The notes under the pieces: model-generated
Databases searched by the model: none
Seen by the model: only the letters and a program-made list of their open reading frames with translations
Told to the model about the DNA's origin: nothing
Part shown: positions 25,195 through 34,419 of the stretch, in pieces
How the letters are laid out: every line of letters begins with the position of its first letter
How positions within the stretch are numbered: the stretch's first letter is position 1
From: Reichenbachiella ulvae
GTDB lineage: Bacteria; Bacteroidota; Bacteroidia; Cytophagales; Cyclobacteriaceae
Direction: 5' to 3'
Assembly (NCBI RefSeq): GCF_025833875.1
Contig: NZ_JAOYOD010000001.1
Coordinates: forward strand, 5,119,501 to 5,183,500
DNA length: 64,000 nt
Translations under genes and position numbers: made by a program

Positions 25195-25854
25195 TCAGTC
25201 GGTGGCAGGAGAAATCTGGATACCAGACAGTCGATCGAAGATGAATACAATGGGCTGCTGGGCCACACTTTGAAATAGAGGAGTGAGGATGCGGTGGGCA
25301 TTGTCTTCAGTCTGAACGAGGATGCCCATTTTTAAGGCTGAATCTTTGATGTTGCTTTCGGCCTCCTTGTAAAGCCGCTCCATAAATGCTTTTCTGTCTT
25401 CACGATTCATGTAGTCGATCTGCAAGTCGTAGATACGGGAGTTTTTCAGATCTAGTTTGAAGTAGCACAGCTCGGGTTTTGGTAGGCGAATGAAAATGGT
25501 ATCCTCCCTGTATACAATATCTTTTTCCGTTACCAGAGTAAGGTCGATGCAGCCAACCGCTTCTCCCTGGGAGATCAATACGGCCTTTGAATCGGGCACA
25601 GGTTTGTATTTGAAGAGGCCCAGATCGATACTTTCCACCACATTTTTAATCTCAGTGACTTCCTGGAAATTGTAACGGGTCAGTTCAATTTTACCCATTT
25701 GTTCCACTTGACTCAGCAGGGTAGATACACGTGTTTCCTGAACCGCCTCACTGTTATCACTAAAGAATTTTTCTTCCACTACCATCCACGATAGGATAAG
25801 CAAGAGTAGCAACCATGGAAGAATTTGCAGAATCGTTCGGATCAATCGTGTCAT
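25195..25854 (-). CDS. DUF4230-type membrane-anchored protein
   Basis: 219 residues with one N-terminal transmembrane helix (about 8-26) and a periplasmic alpha/beta domain. The segment order (LLSQVEQMGKIELTRYNFQEV, ISQGEAVGCIDLT, DTIFIRLPKPEL) matches DUF4230 proteins. The role of this family is not established. The gene is 57 bases downstream of the symporter gene on the same strand and may be its operon partner. Confidence 0.75.
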   Translation of the reverse strand: MTRLIRTILQILPWLLLLLILSWMVVEEKFFSDNSEAVQETRVSTLLSQVEQMGKIELTRYNFQEVTEIKNVVESIDLGLFKYKPVPDSKAVLISQGEAVGCIDLTLVTEKDIVYREDTIFIRLPKPELCYFKLDLKNSRIYDLQIDYMNREDRKAFMERLYKEAESNIKDSALKMGILVQTEDNAHRILTPLFQSVAQQPIVFIFDRLSGIQISPATD

Positions 25855-25911
25855 GATCGGAAATTACAATATTTATTTGGGAATAGGAGGAAGGGGCAAA
25901 AGCTTTCCAAA

Positions 25912-27225
25912 TCAGTTGTCTATTGATACCTCCTTTTTCGTTCGGTAAAACAAACCCAATAGCGACCCCACTAATACTAGAATGGCCAGCGTAGGCTTTG
26001 CCCCAAAGATAATAAGCCCGATGACCAGGCCAGCCACTCCACCAAGGGCACTTCCGATGAATCGCCCTTTGTTTTTATTGCCCTTGATTACATAGATCAT
26101 GGCAACAGCCATTGTCATTCGGAGGGCTCCTCCGACGATGGTGATATCCACAATACTTCTCCAGAAATAAGTCACCACAAAAGCCAGAAGCACTGTAAGC
26201 ACTGTGGCGATTCTGACACCTTTCACTTTCTGATCAGGAGCTATTGATATGCTGGTATGAGAAGCCACCGCAAAGATGGCACTGTCGGCGGTGCTCATGA
26301 GCCCTGCGAAGAATAAAACAAGTAAAAGAGGGATCCAGCTGGCTTCCATGATATGCTGAGCCGCATAGACAAAGACCATATCTGGGTCCAAAGTGCTGTC
26401 TTGCCGATAGACATACAGACCAAGTAGTAAGAGCAGAAAGGCAATCAATAAAACGGGTACTATGGCCAAACCCATACCACGTTTCAGTGAGCGCTCGTCT
26501 TTGGCAGCATAGCACAGCTGGTAGCGATCCGCCAGTCCAAATACAGAAAGCCCACCATAGAGCATCAGTCCGATGATGCTGCCGATGCTCACTTTTTCGC
26601 TGGTAGTGGTGTTGATCAGTTCGTGCCCTTGTCCCTGAACGATTCCATAGACCAGTAGCCCTAAAAAGAATAGTATGATGATGGCTTGAACTACATCAGT
26701 GAGTACCACGGCTTTGTATCCGGAAGCCAGGACATAGGCGAGGACTACTCCTGAGGTAATCAGCAAGGCTACTTCGTACGAGAATAATTGGAAGTAGGAA
26801 ATGACTTTAGCTCCGCCGGCCAGTGAAAGGAGTATCCAGAAGAACTGAACTGCCGTAGTGATGCCATTGGTTAGCCAGGCGGTTTGGACAGAACCCGTGG
26901 TATGGGCTGGCAGATCCCCTTGCGTATAAAATTTTCCAATGGTCGACATTCGAAGGATTCGAGGAGAGGCCCAGAGGGCAAAGAGGAGGTAGCCGATCAC
27001 TGCTCCTAACAGTAGTCCGAACATGCCCGGTCCAAATTTGTAGGCATAGCCGGTATAGCTAATGAGTGTGCTGACCCCTATGGCTCCAGCGAATTTGGAG
27101 AAAAGAATGGTCCAACTGCCGCGATCACGTCCACCTATTAGATAGTCTTCCTGATTAGAAGAACGGGAAAGGTAGAGGGACAATCCAATGATAAAGACAA
27201 CATAAATGAGTAGGTAGATATACAT
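25912..27225 (-). CDS. sodium:solute symporter family protein
   Basis: 437-residue inner membrane protein with about 12-13 hydrophobic helices. It has the family features near the N-terminus (YLIGGRDRGSWTILFSKFAGAIGVSTLISYTG spans the first helices, with GGR and FAGAIG), LASGYKAVVLTDVVQA and LFFAGLMSTADSAIF, where the TADS motif includes sodium ligands. It is shorter than PutP (about 500). The solute cannot be predicted; no catabolic genes flank it. Confidence 0.88.
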   Translation of the reverse strand: MYIYLLIYVVFIIGLSLYLSRSSNQEDYLIGGRDRGSWTILFSKFAGAIGVSTLISYTGYAYKFGPGMFGLLLGAVIGYLLFALWASPRILRMSTIGKFYTQGDLPAHTTGSVQTAWLTNGITTAVQFFWILLSLAGGAKVISYFQLFSYEVALLITSGVVLAYVLASGYKAVVLTDVVQAIIILFFLGLLVYGIVQGQGHELINTTTSEKVSIGSIIGLMLYGGLSVFGLADRYQLCYAAKDERSLKRGMGLAIVPVLLIAFLLLLLGLYVYRQDSTLDPDMVFVYAAQHIMEASWIPLLLVLFFAGLMSTADSAIFAVASHTSISIAPDQKVKGVRIATVLTVLLAFVVTYFWRSIVDITIVGGALRMTMAVAMIYVIKGNKNKGRFIGSALGGVAGLVIGLIIFGAKPTLAILVLVGSLLGLFYRTKKEVSIDN

Positions 27226-27293
27226 AGCAGTCGATTTTCAACGAGCGTGAAAATACAACGACTGTAATGATATTATCAAATTAAGTTGGGCAT

Positions 27294-27325
27294 AAAAAAA
27301 GCATCTGGTTTTACCAGATGCTTTT
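27294..27325 (-). terminator. terminator of the TerB-like gene
   Basis: A perfect 9-bp stem (GCATCTGGT with ACCAGATGC, loop TTT) is flanked by seven A and four T, so it works on the minus strand (end of the caspase operon) and possibly the plus strand. Confidence 0.85.
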
Positions 27326-27369
27326 CTATATTTTGAGACTTTTTTGGACTCGTATCAAGCCGCCTTTAT

Positions 27370-27912
27370 TTACTTCATTTTGTCTTTTACCGTATCTGTG
27401 ATGTCCTGCACATCGCTCACATCAAAGACAGGCATCTCTGTGAGCTTGGCATAGTTGGCATAGAGCTCCTTGAAATAGATATCTGTGAAGCGATCTTTGT
27501 CAATGAACTGAGGGCCTACAACGGGGAATTTTTCTAAAATTTTATCATTTGTAAGTTTGAGTAACACCCTAAGGATTTTTAAGAAGTTTACTTCTTCAGG
27601 CTTGATGGAATCATCAGCTTGCACTGTTTTAATGGCTGATTCAAGAAGTAGAAGTTCTTGCTCTTCGTCCATTTCAATTCTTTTTACTCGCTTGAAATAG
27701 TCATCAAAAAAATCGATTCCACGTCTGTTGACGTGATCGATTAACTCGGCTAATTCATCTTCAATGTTTAGGTCTCCAAAAAGTTTGTCACTTGCGTTTT
27801 CCTTGATCAAGGCTACTTCGTCTTGAGAAATATGTGTATCGCATATCATGAATGCGAATACTGTTTGAAGCAAAAGTCTTTGGAATTCGGTGGGGATTGA
27901 TTGATTTGTCAT
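27370..27912 (-). CDS. TerB-like helical protein
   Basis: 180 residues, no signal peptide or membrane helix. Two segments resemble the acidic helical repeats of TerB-fold proteins: FAFMICDTHISQDEVALIK and AIKTVQADDSIKPEEVNFLK, each with a D-x-x-I-x-x-x-E pattern that may bind a divalent metal. It starts 52 bases after the caspase gene on the same strand and shares its terminator, so it is probably the last gene of that operon. It would be the only cytoplasmic member. Family placement is by pattern, so moderate. Confidence 0.6.
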   Translation of the reverse strand: MTNQSIPTEFQRLLLQTVFAFMICDTHISQDEVALIKENASDKLFGDLNIEDELAELIDHVNRRGIDFFDDYFKRVKRIEMDEEQELLLLESAIKTVQADDSIKPEEVNFLKILRVLLKLTNDKILEKFPVVGPQFIDKDRFTDIYFKELYANYAKLTEMPVFDVSDVQDITDTVKDKMK

Positions 27913-27964
27913 GCTCTTATCTTGGTATTTGGTCGAATTAGTTCAATTTAACAAATAATGAATA

Positions 27965-30940
27965 TTATTTGACCTTTGCCAGTGACAATCTGCTGATTGA
28001 ACTTGGCTTTTGAGTAGTCGGATGCTGTCTTCCTCCAGTCAGTTCTTGTACTCGTTCGGATAGATAGTAATCCAATTCGCGAAGGTAGATGATTCCGTCT
28101 TTTTTCACATCGGCTTTTCCTTCTTGAAGCCCTTCTATGAGTGATAGAGTAAAAGCACCATGGCCCCAATCTGGATGCTCAAGAGAGTATTCATAGCCCG
28201 TAGCAGCAGCCATAATCACTACTCCATACTCTTTGCCAGACAATTCACGAACTGCTTCTGTGTTGCTTAGGCTTTTTTGTCCCATGTTGTTGCCTAGTTG
28301 GCCACTATGACAAGTATCTATGAACAAAACTACTCGCGCAGACATGTTGCCTACCAGATCAGAGAAGTCTCTCCAGTCGATGCAGGATATTCTTGGGTTA
28401 CGTGCATCACCATCGTGGGGTACTATGTAGAAGTTGTCTTCTACATTCATGCCATGTGTGGCAATGAATATGATCACGAAATCGTCGACTGTCGTATACT
28501 CTTCCAGGCGCTGGAAGGTTTTTAGGATTTTTGCTCTCGTGGCATTCTCGTTAGTCAGCTTCAAACTAGTGACACCACTGAACATTTTGTCCTTTTGACC
28601 TTTGAAAAGTTCATCAATCGCATCGGCATCATCATCGGCATATCTAAGGTCCAAACTGGAATCGGCAAATTCAGAAACACCGATCGATACCATATAGAGA
28701 TTACTCTTTTTAACTTTAGTTTCGACCGGATCTAAAGTGAGGGTGGTATTGTCCCTGTTGCCCGCATAGCTTGGAACGTAAGTTTCTGCTGGCTCCTCGG
28801 CAGGCTCCTCATAGGTTTCTACTTCCGTTTCTTCTACTTCTGAAGTTTTTTCTCCCTGATCTTCTTCAATACTCTCAAAAGCAATCATTCTCTCCCCAGA
28901 TAGTACTTTGGACTGTTCGTCCACTGCAAACACAGTAAAGGCGTAGCTTTGATTTGTTCCTTCTGGAAGCTCTACATCCAATTCAATTTTTTCCGCATAG
29001 CCATCTCCGGAAATAGACAAATCAGATTCGTGATAGATAGGTCTACCGTCTGCCAAAAGCTTCAATTGGCTTACAGGAGAGTGGGATTGAATAGTGAAAG
29101 AGACAGAAGTTTTATTTCCTTTTACGATCAGGTTAGGTTCTGTAATCCATTTGATGACGGGTGGATCGATTTTCTCGGCTGGTTTGTCCGTAAGGTTCAA
29201 TTGAGAAGCAACTGCATCATATGACTTTAAATCCAAAATAGCCTTGATTACATCCGGCCTATGATAAAAGGTGCTGAAGGCAGATACATCGTGAAATTCT
29301 GCAAGGGAATTTCGCCCCATGTTGATGTGCCAGCCTATGTATTTTTCTCCTCCGGCAGATGCTTCATAAAAACCCTGTGGAGTCCAAATTACCCATTCGT
29401 TGTCTGATGCAACAAAAAGAGTAACCAGATTTTCTCCAGTCTGATTGTTCCATATTTTGATGGTCTGATCGTTGCTTGCGGATAGCAGTAGGTTCTCTGA
29501 TGCGAAATCAGTTAATGCCCAAACTTCTCCTTCATGACCATCAAAAGAACCAAGTAAACTTCCATCAGTTTTAAATTTTTTCAAGGAATAGGTTGAACCT
29601 ATGGCAATAGCCTGACCATCATTGAGGTAAGTGAAGCTTCTAAGATCACCATCTTTTTGTTCATCCAAATTGATCGTTCTACCTCCAGCTAATAGGGAAG
29701 AAGAGGAGGATTTTTCCAAAGTCATGCCCCCTTTTGACAGAGTGGCTGTGTGAAACTCGGTTAAGGATTCAGGCGTTTGATTCAGAAGAAGTTCATCAAG
29801 ATCAAATACCTTTTCTAATTTGACATCATCTAATAAACCTGTTAGGTTACTTTGACTGAAGGCAATTTCATTGCTTGCTTCATTCACACCGATTCCAAAT
29901 ACACTTTTTCCTTTACCTACTAAGTTTCTTTCGAGCGTCCCGGATTTGGTTTCCCAGATTAATATATTCTTATCATCGCCACCTGCAGAAGCTACATAAT
30001 TTCCTTGCTTTCCTTCGAATTGGGCGAATGAAGCACTGGTGATCGCACTGACTGCATTGGTGTGGTAATCAAATTTAGAAATTGGGCTTTGTGTGCTCAG
30101 GCTATAGACCAGACCAACTCGGCCCATGGCAGTCAGGTATTGACCATCGGCAGATCCCTCCAGTACATTGACCGCTCCAGGTAATTCATCAAATGCCCCC
30201 ATGAATTTGCCTTCTTCGGTCCATTTGATGATCTGACCATCCTCACCTGCAGAGTAAAGATTGCCACCGACATAACATACATCTCGAATCGCATCCGAGT
30301 GTACTTTGAATTTGCTGGATGCACTGCCACTTGTGGCCCAGGTTCTAATATATCCATCCACATCGCCTGCAGCAATATTGGCTCCATTTTCGCTGATATC
30401 AATGGCACTGACTATAGATGGAATACCGCTGATGGTTTTGATTTTAGAAGGTGCTCGTGGCGAGGTGATGTCCCAAACGATAATGGATTGGTCAGCAGCT
30501 ACACTGATGAGCTTAGAACCATCTTTGGAGACTACCATGTCCAGAACTACATTAGAATGCCCCTTGAATGGAGTAATTAATTTTTCGTTGATCAAATCCA
30601 ATACTCTGATCTCTCCAATTTTTTCTCCCTCTCCATTTTCGTGATCGAAATAACCACCCAAAAACAAGTAATGCTGGTCCTTAGAAAGAGCAGCAGCATA
30701 GATCCTACCATTCACTCCTCCTTCAGTTTCGAATCGGTAGGTTTTGGCCAGTGTACCACTGGCTACATCCCAAACTCTAACCGTTTTGTCTTCAGATACA
30801 GAAAGTAATTTTTGGCCATTCTCAATAAATTCTAAATCGTGAATCAAACCTGCGTGCCCTTGATTGTCGATGCTTAATTGTTGTGCATTGGCTTGAGTCA
30901 AGAAACACGTAAGTGTAATTACAGTCAGTAAGATTCTCAT
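27965..30940 (-). CDS. exported WD40-repeat caspase-like peptidase (C14)
   Basis: 991 residues. A signal peptide (cut near ANA-Q, about residue 19) exports it. WD40 blades fill about 25-520 (for example GHAGLIHDLEF with KTVRVWD, GHSNVVLDM with SIIVWD, GHEGEVWAL with TIKIWN). A segment WVIWTPQGFYEAS precedes an immunoglobulin-like region (about 590-685), an acidic linker (about 690-745) and the caspase domain (746-985). The dyad is intact: H829 in IATHG and C877 in DTCHSG; a second pocket motif is GYEYSLEH. Bacterial caspase relatives usually cut after Arg or Lys. It lies in an operon with LPP20/DUF4384-type exported proteins. Substrate unknown. Confidence 0.92.
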   Translation of the reverse strand: MRILLTVITLTCFLTQANAQQLSIDNQGHAGLIHDLEFIENGQKLLSVSEDKTVRVWDVASGTLAKTYRFETEGGVNGRIYAAALSKDQHYLFLGGYFDHENGEGEKIGEIRVLDLINEKLITPFKGHSNVVLDMVVSKDGSKLISVAADQSIIVWDITSPRAPSKIKTISGIPSIVSAIDISENGANIAAGDVDGYIRTWATSGSASSKFKVHSDAIRDVCYVGGNLYSAGEDGQIIKWTEEGKFMGAFDELPGAVNVLEGSADGQYLTAMGRVGLVYSLSTQSPISKFDYHTNAVSAITSASFAQFEGKQGNYVASAGGDDKNILIWETKSGTLERNLVGKGKSVFGIGVNEASNEIAFSQSNLTGLLDDVKLEKVFDLDELLLNQTPESLTEFHTATLSKGGMTLEKSSSSSLLAGGRTINLDEQKDGDLRSFTYLNDGQAIAIGSTYSLKKFKTDGSLLGSFDGHEGEVWALTDFASENLLLSASNDQTIKIWNNQTGENLVTLFVASDNEWVIWTPQGFYEASAGGEKYIGWHINMGRNSLAEFHDVSAFSTFYHRPDVIKAILDLKSYDAVASQLNLTDKPAEKIDPPVIKWITEPNLIVKGNKTSVSFTIQSHSPVSQLKLLADGRPIYHESDLSISGDGYAEKIELDVELPEGTNQSYAFTVFAVDEQSKVLSGERMIAFESIEEDQGEKTSEVEETEVETYEEPAEEPAETYVPSYAGNRDNTTLTLDPVETKVKKSNLYMVSIGVSEFADSSLDLRYADDDADAIDELFKGQKDKMFSGVTSLKLTNENATRAKILKTFQRLEEYTTVDDFVIIFIATHGMNVEDNFYIVPHDGDARNPRISCIDWRDFSDLVGNMSARVVLFIDTCHSGQLGNNMGQKSLSNTEAVRELSGKEYGVVIMAAATGYEYSLEHPDWGHGAFTLSLIEGLQEGKADVKKDGIIYLRELDYYLSERVQELTGGRQHPTTQKPSSISRLSLAKVK

Positions 30941-30966
30941 AAGTTCTAGTATTGTAGTTTTTGGAA

Positions 30967-32493
30967 TTACCTACTCATGGTAGTGATGTTGAGCCGAGCT
31001 TCTGCTTTTAACTCTTCAGTTTTTCGAGATACTTTGAAGCCTCTTGTTTTTTGAATGATAGCTTCTGCATCTTCCTGGATAAACTTATATCCATATTGTT
31101 CTTTAGTAGCTAGTGGAGGGAAAGGCTCGCTTTGAGCATTGAGTTGCAAGATTTCGAACCCAAAGGGTTGCGTACATTCGAATATTTCTGGCAGCTGGTA
31201 GGCTTTATTGACATACTCACGACCCAGGTAATAATCATCAAGCAACAAAACTTTACTGCCATCTGCCAGGTGATAGATGAACCTGATGTAGCATTCCTTG
31301 TTCGCCTTGATGAATAGCTTCAATTCTTCTCCTTCTGTGTAGATGAGGTTGTCTTTTCCTTTGTTGGTGAATACTTCTACTTTCAGTCCGCCACCTGTGA
31401 TTTCATTTTTGGCAAACTGCTTCATGCTCACCAGCGCATCTTCATAGTTTTCCGGCTTATAGGCAACTTGTAGATCGTCGAGGGCTTGTGTGGATAGATA
31501 GCATTCAGCACTTGCGACTGCCACAGAGTTTTTTTGCTCTCTTGTAAGCGTACTGATTTTTAGCTTTCCTGGTTCTTCCCAGTAGGTTCCGTTCAGAATC
31601 AAAGCATCTTGATCCTGGCTTCCTTCTGTAGCTACTTTGAATCCTTGCTGAATTAGTTTTTGCTGAAGACTGGAAGTCATTCTTCTGGAGAATGGACTAG
31701 TCATTGGGGTATCTTCAAAAGTGAAGTTGTTGATGCGAATGATTTTGTCTACCTCACCAATGGTGAGTTTCAACGAGTGAGCAATGGCAAACGCTGCATC
31801 ATCAATACTGCTTTGTTCAGTGCTTCTGAGTTCACTTAATTCCTTATCTATGTTGACCTTGTGTCTGTTGAACAAGTCACGTTTTACTGCTGGGTGATTA
31901 TAGTCTCCAGTCAATGTGATGAGCATGGTGATGTTTTGCTCAATGTTTTTTAGTGTGGTTTGCATTTCGTAAAGGCCTTTCAGCGCTTTGTCTTTTTCAC
32001 CACTGTTTAGTTGGTTTTGAATGATGGCAAATTTGGTATTGACCTGATCGAAGTACTGGTTCGTCTCATTGCTGTACTGATTGATCACGTCATCTTTCTT
32101 AGCATAGGCAAATGCATAACCTACCTTTTTTCTTTTGTCATAGAAGGTTTCAAATTTCATCCCAGCAATACTCGCATTACTTACTGAGGTGCTGCTTCGT
32201 TTGAAATCTTCATGAGTATTGGCATTTACATTATGAATGTTAAGTGTGCTGATACTTTGAATATCAACCAAAATACTTTCTACCAATTGGTCCTGACTAT
32301 ATCCCTTCAGTCTATTGAGTAGATCGGCTTCAGGTTCTTCGTTTAAGTTGCGTTCGGACATAAACCCAATGAGGTATTCTGATTGGGGGTAATTGGCATT
32401 TCTGTATACAAAATTAGTCCAGGCAGGTGCTTGTCCTAATGCAACGAATAGTGGCAGTAGTATGAAAGAAATAGTAATAAAATGGGTTTTCAT
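30967..32493 (-). CDS. exported LPP20-like / DUF4384-like protein
   Basis: 508 residues from the ATG used (a TTG three codons earlier is less likely). A signal peptide ends near LGQ-A (about 21). The N-terminal part (PAWTNFV, YLIGF, then RLKGYSQDQLVESI) resembles an LPP20 domain, a helical middle part follows, and the C-terminal part (GGGLKVEVFTNKG, YTEGEELKLFIKANKECYIRF-like, LLLDDYYLG) resembles DUF4384, a beta-sandwich often found next to or fused with caspase domains. The gene ends 26 bases before the caspase gene. Both calls rest on pattern recognition; a scaffold or adaptor role for the caspase is inference. Confidence 0.7.
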   Translation of the reverse strand: MKTHFITISFILLPLFVALGQAPAWTNFVYRNANYPQSEYLIGFMSERNLNEEPEADLLNRLKGYSQDQLVESILVDIQSISTLNIHNVNANTHEDFKRSSTSVSNASIAGMKFETFYDKRKKVGYAFAYAKKDDVINQYSNETNQYFDQVNTKFAIIQNQLNSGEKDKALKGLYEMQTTLKNIEQNITMLITLTGDYNHPAVKRDLFNRHKVNIDKELSELRSTEQSSIDDAAFAIAHSLKLTIGEVDKIIRINNFTFEDTPMTSPFSRRMTSSLQQKLIQQGFKVATEGSQDQDALILNGTYWEEPGKLKISTLTREQKNSVAVASAECYLSTQALDDLQVAYKPENYEDALVSMKQFAKNEITGGGLKVEVFTNKGKDNLIYTEGEELKLFIKANKECYIRFIYHLADGSKVLLLDDYYLGREYVNKAYQLPEIFECTQPFGFEILQLNAQSEPFPPLATKEQYGYKFIQEDAEAIIQKTRGFKVSRKTEELKAEARLNITTMSR

Positions 32494-32511
32494 CTTGAGC
32501 AATTTAAAAAG

Positions 32512-32537
32512 GAGGGGAAAACACCCGTTTTCCCCTC
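32512..32537 (-). terminator. hairpin between the two LPP20-like genes
   Basis: A perfect 11-bp stem (GAGGGGAAAAC with GTTTTCCCCTC, 4-base loop) lies in the 75-base gap. On the minus strand it is followed by CTTTTTAAATT. It has terminator form, but as genes on both sides look like one operon, partial termination or RNA processing is likely. Confidence 0.65.
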
Positions 32538-32568
32538 GATTGATATTAAGGTCTTCGGTTTGATCTTT

Positions 32569-33225
32569 TTAGAAGTTCATCAACTTATCCAGTTTTTCTC
32601 TGGTTACGTTGGTTTTGTCTTCTAGCTCTTGCTGAATCACTTCTTTGGCAGCTTGCTTTGCCAATTCCTGGCTATAAGCCACTCTGATTTGACATTCGTA
32701 GTTTTTGTCTTGCTTTCTGTACAGTTCAGTCAAAGGAATTACTCTTGCCAATTTCTGAGAGATTACTTCAGTAGAAGCAGAAACAGTTTGCTGGATAGTA
32801 GCAGCATCTTCAGCACTTAATTGCTCTGTAGAGATATTTGTCTCTATCAAAGAAGCGATGCTCGAGCTAATTCTACCTGCCAGGTCTTGCTTAGCGATAG
32901 TCGAAGCTTGTAGCTTGGCAGCTGACTGTGTTCCTGCCAGGGCACTACCTGATCCCACAAAGTATGCAGGGAAACCATAGTCGTCTACTTCTGCTTCTTT
33001 CATCCATGCTCTTTCGATTTGTTTGTCTAAAGGCATCGTGCCTGGCTGTGTATACCAGTCATCTTTTTCAATTCTTTTCGCTTCTTTTCTAGCATCTTTG
33101 ATTGCTTTGTCTTTTAGCTCTTTTTTTAGGGCTTTTATGTCTTTTTTGTCCTGCTGTGCTTCTGCGGAAAATACAATAAGGCATGCAAATAGCAGGCTTA
33201 AAAGAGATAGGTTTCTAGTTTTCAT
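32569..33225 (-). CDS. exported LPP20-like protein
   Basis: 218 residues from the ATG giving MKTRNLSLL; the frame is open 12 codons further without support. The signal peptide is cleaved near AEA-Q (about 24) and there is no lipobox cysteine at the cleavage site, so the mature protein is probably soluble in the periplasm. A lysine/aspartate-rich stretch follows, then a domain with FVGSGSALAGTQSAAKLQAS and YECQIRVAYSQELAKQA, as in LPP20-type proteins. It is the first gene of the apparent caspase operon. Confidence 0.7.
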   Translation of the reverse strand: MKTRNLSLLSLLFACLIVFSAEAQQDKKDIKALKKELKDKAIKDARKEAKRIEKDDWYTQPGTMPLDKQIERAWMKEAEVDDYGFPAYFVGSGSALAGTQSAAKLQASTIAKQDLAGRISSSIASLIETNISTEQLSAEDAATIQQTVSASTEVISQKLARVIPLTELYRKQDKNYECQIRVAYSQELAKQAAKEVIQQELEDKTNVTREKLDKLMNF

Positions 33226-33284
33226 GATATTTTGATTTAAAGCATTATTTAATGGTTCCAAGATAGATGCAAAGGCACCATATT

Positions 33285-33292
33285 CAAAAATA
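33285..33292 (-). promoter_or_regulatory. possible -7 element of the caspase operon
   Basis: Minus-strand TATTTTTG is a perfect TAnnTTTG element 60 bases before the first gene. No TTG is found 17-23 bases upstream, so support is partial. Confidence 0.4.
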
Positions 33293-33399
33293 ATTCGATG
33301 AATTAAACATCCCCACCGTTGACCATCATATTTTAATAGAGGAACACTATAAACAAAAAATACATCAATTAAAGATTGGAAAAGTTAAATTTGCCGGCA

Positions 33400-34419
33400 A
33401 TGGAAGAAGTGTACGAAGAAGGAGAATTGCATGAACACTACCGAATTGTGGTAGATCCGAAACAGGATTTGCTTCGTTTGGACAAGTTTCTCATGGATAA
33501 ACTGCCCAATATTACCCGAAACAAACTGCAAGAGTTAATCAAGGATGGTTTTGTAAAGGTGAATGAGGCTAAAGTTAAGCCGAACTATAAAGTCCATCCG
33601 GAGGATGTGGTTTTGGTGGAGCTGCCGGAACCCCCGAGAGATACGGAAGTAGTACCAGAAGAGATTCCTTTGAATATCGTATATGAGGACGAGCATCTGC
33701 TGGTAGTCAATAAGGAGGCCGGTATGGTTGTCCACCCTGCTCATCAGAATTGGTCGGGCACACTGGTCAATGCCCTGACCTGGCATTTCCAGAATTTACC
33801 AACCATGCCTGACAATGATGGCCGACCTGGGTTGGTTCATCGAATCGATAAGGATACATCGGGACTGCTAGTGATTGCCAAAACAGAACTAGCTATGAAT
33901 AGCCTGGCCAAGCAGTTTTTTGATCACAGCATCGAGCGAACCTATTATGCGTTGGTTTGGGGAGAACCAGAAGAAGAAAAAGGAACGATCAATGTGAATC
34001 TGGGTAGAAGCCTGAAGGACCGAAGAGTTACAGCCCCTTTTCCAGAGGGGGATTTTGGTAGAACCGCTATTACACATTACGAGGTGCTGAAGAACCTGCG
34101 CTATGTTTCTTTGATCAAGTGCAATCTGGAAACGGGAAGAACCCATCAGATTCGTGCGCATCTCAAATATTTGGGGCATCCCTTGTTTAATGATGCTACC
34201 TATGGCGGAGATCGAATTATCAAAGGGACAACCTTTACAAAATACAAACAATTTGTCGATAATTGCTTTAAGATAATTCCTCGGCAGGCACTACACGCCA
34301 AATCACTTGGCTTTGTACATCCCGCCACTAAAGAATTTGTTCAATTTGATTCTGAATTGCCTTCCGATTTTCAGTCAGTGATTGAAAAATGGGAGAACTA
34401 TGTTAATACTGTTGACTAA
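33400..34419 (+). CDS. rluD: RluD-type 23S rRNA pseudouridine synthase
   Basis: 339 residues from the first ATG; a TTG eight codons upstream is open but less likely. It has an N-terminal S4 RNA-binding domain (LRLDKFLMDKLPNITRNKLQ), the catalytic HRIDKDTSG with the active D150, and GRTHQIRAHLKYLGHP. This full layout fits RluD, which modifies helix 69 of 23S rRNA, although RluC has a similar layout. The stop overlaps the next gene's ATG (TAATG), indicating translational coupling. Confidence 0.9.
   Translation: MEEVYEEGELHEHYRIVVDPKQDLLRLDKFLMDKLPNITRNKLQELIKDGFVKVNEAKVKPNYKVHPEDVVLVELPEPPRDTEVVPEEIPLNIVYEDEHLLVVNKEAGMVVHPAHQNWSGTLVNALTWHFQNLPTMPDNDGRPGLVHRIDKDTSGLLVIAKTELAMNSLAKQFFDHSIERTYYALVWGEPEEEKGTINVNLGRSLKDRRVTAPFPEGDFGRTAITHYEVLKNLRYVSLIKCNLETGRTHQIRAHLKYLGHPLFNDATYGGDRIIKGTTFTKYKQFVDNCFKIIPRQALHAKSLGFVHPATKEFVQFDSELPSDFQSVIEKWENYVNTVD

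Noticed and set aside
33386..33393. TAAATTTG as a promoter for rluD
   Set aside because: It is only 7 bases before the start codon and no -33 element lies at the right distance.
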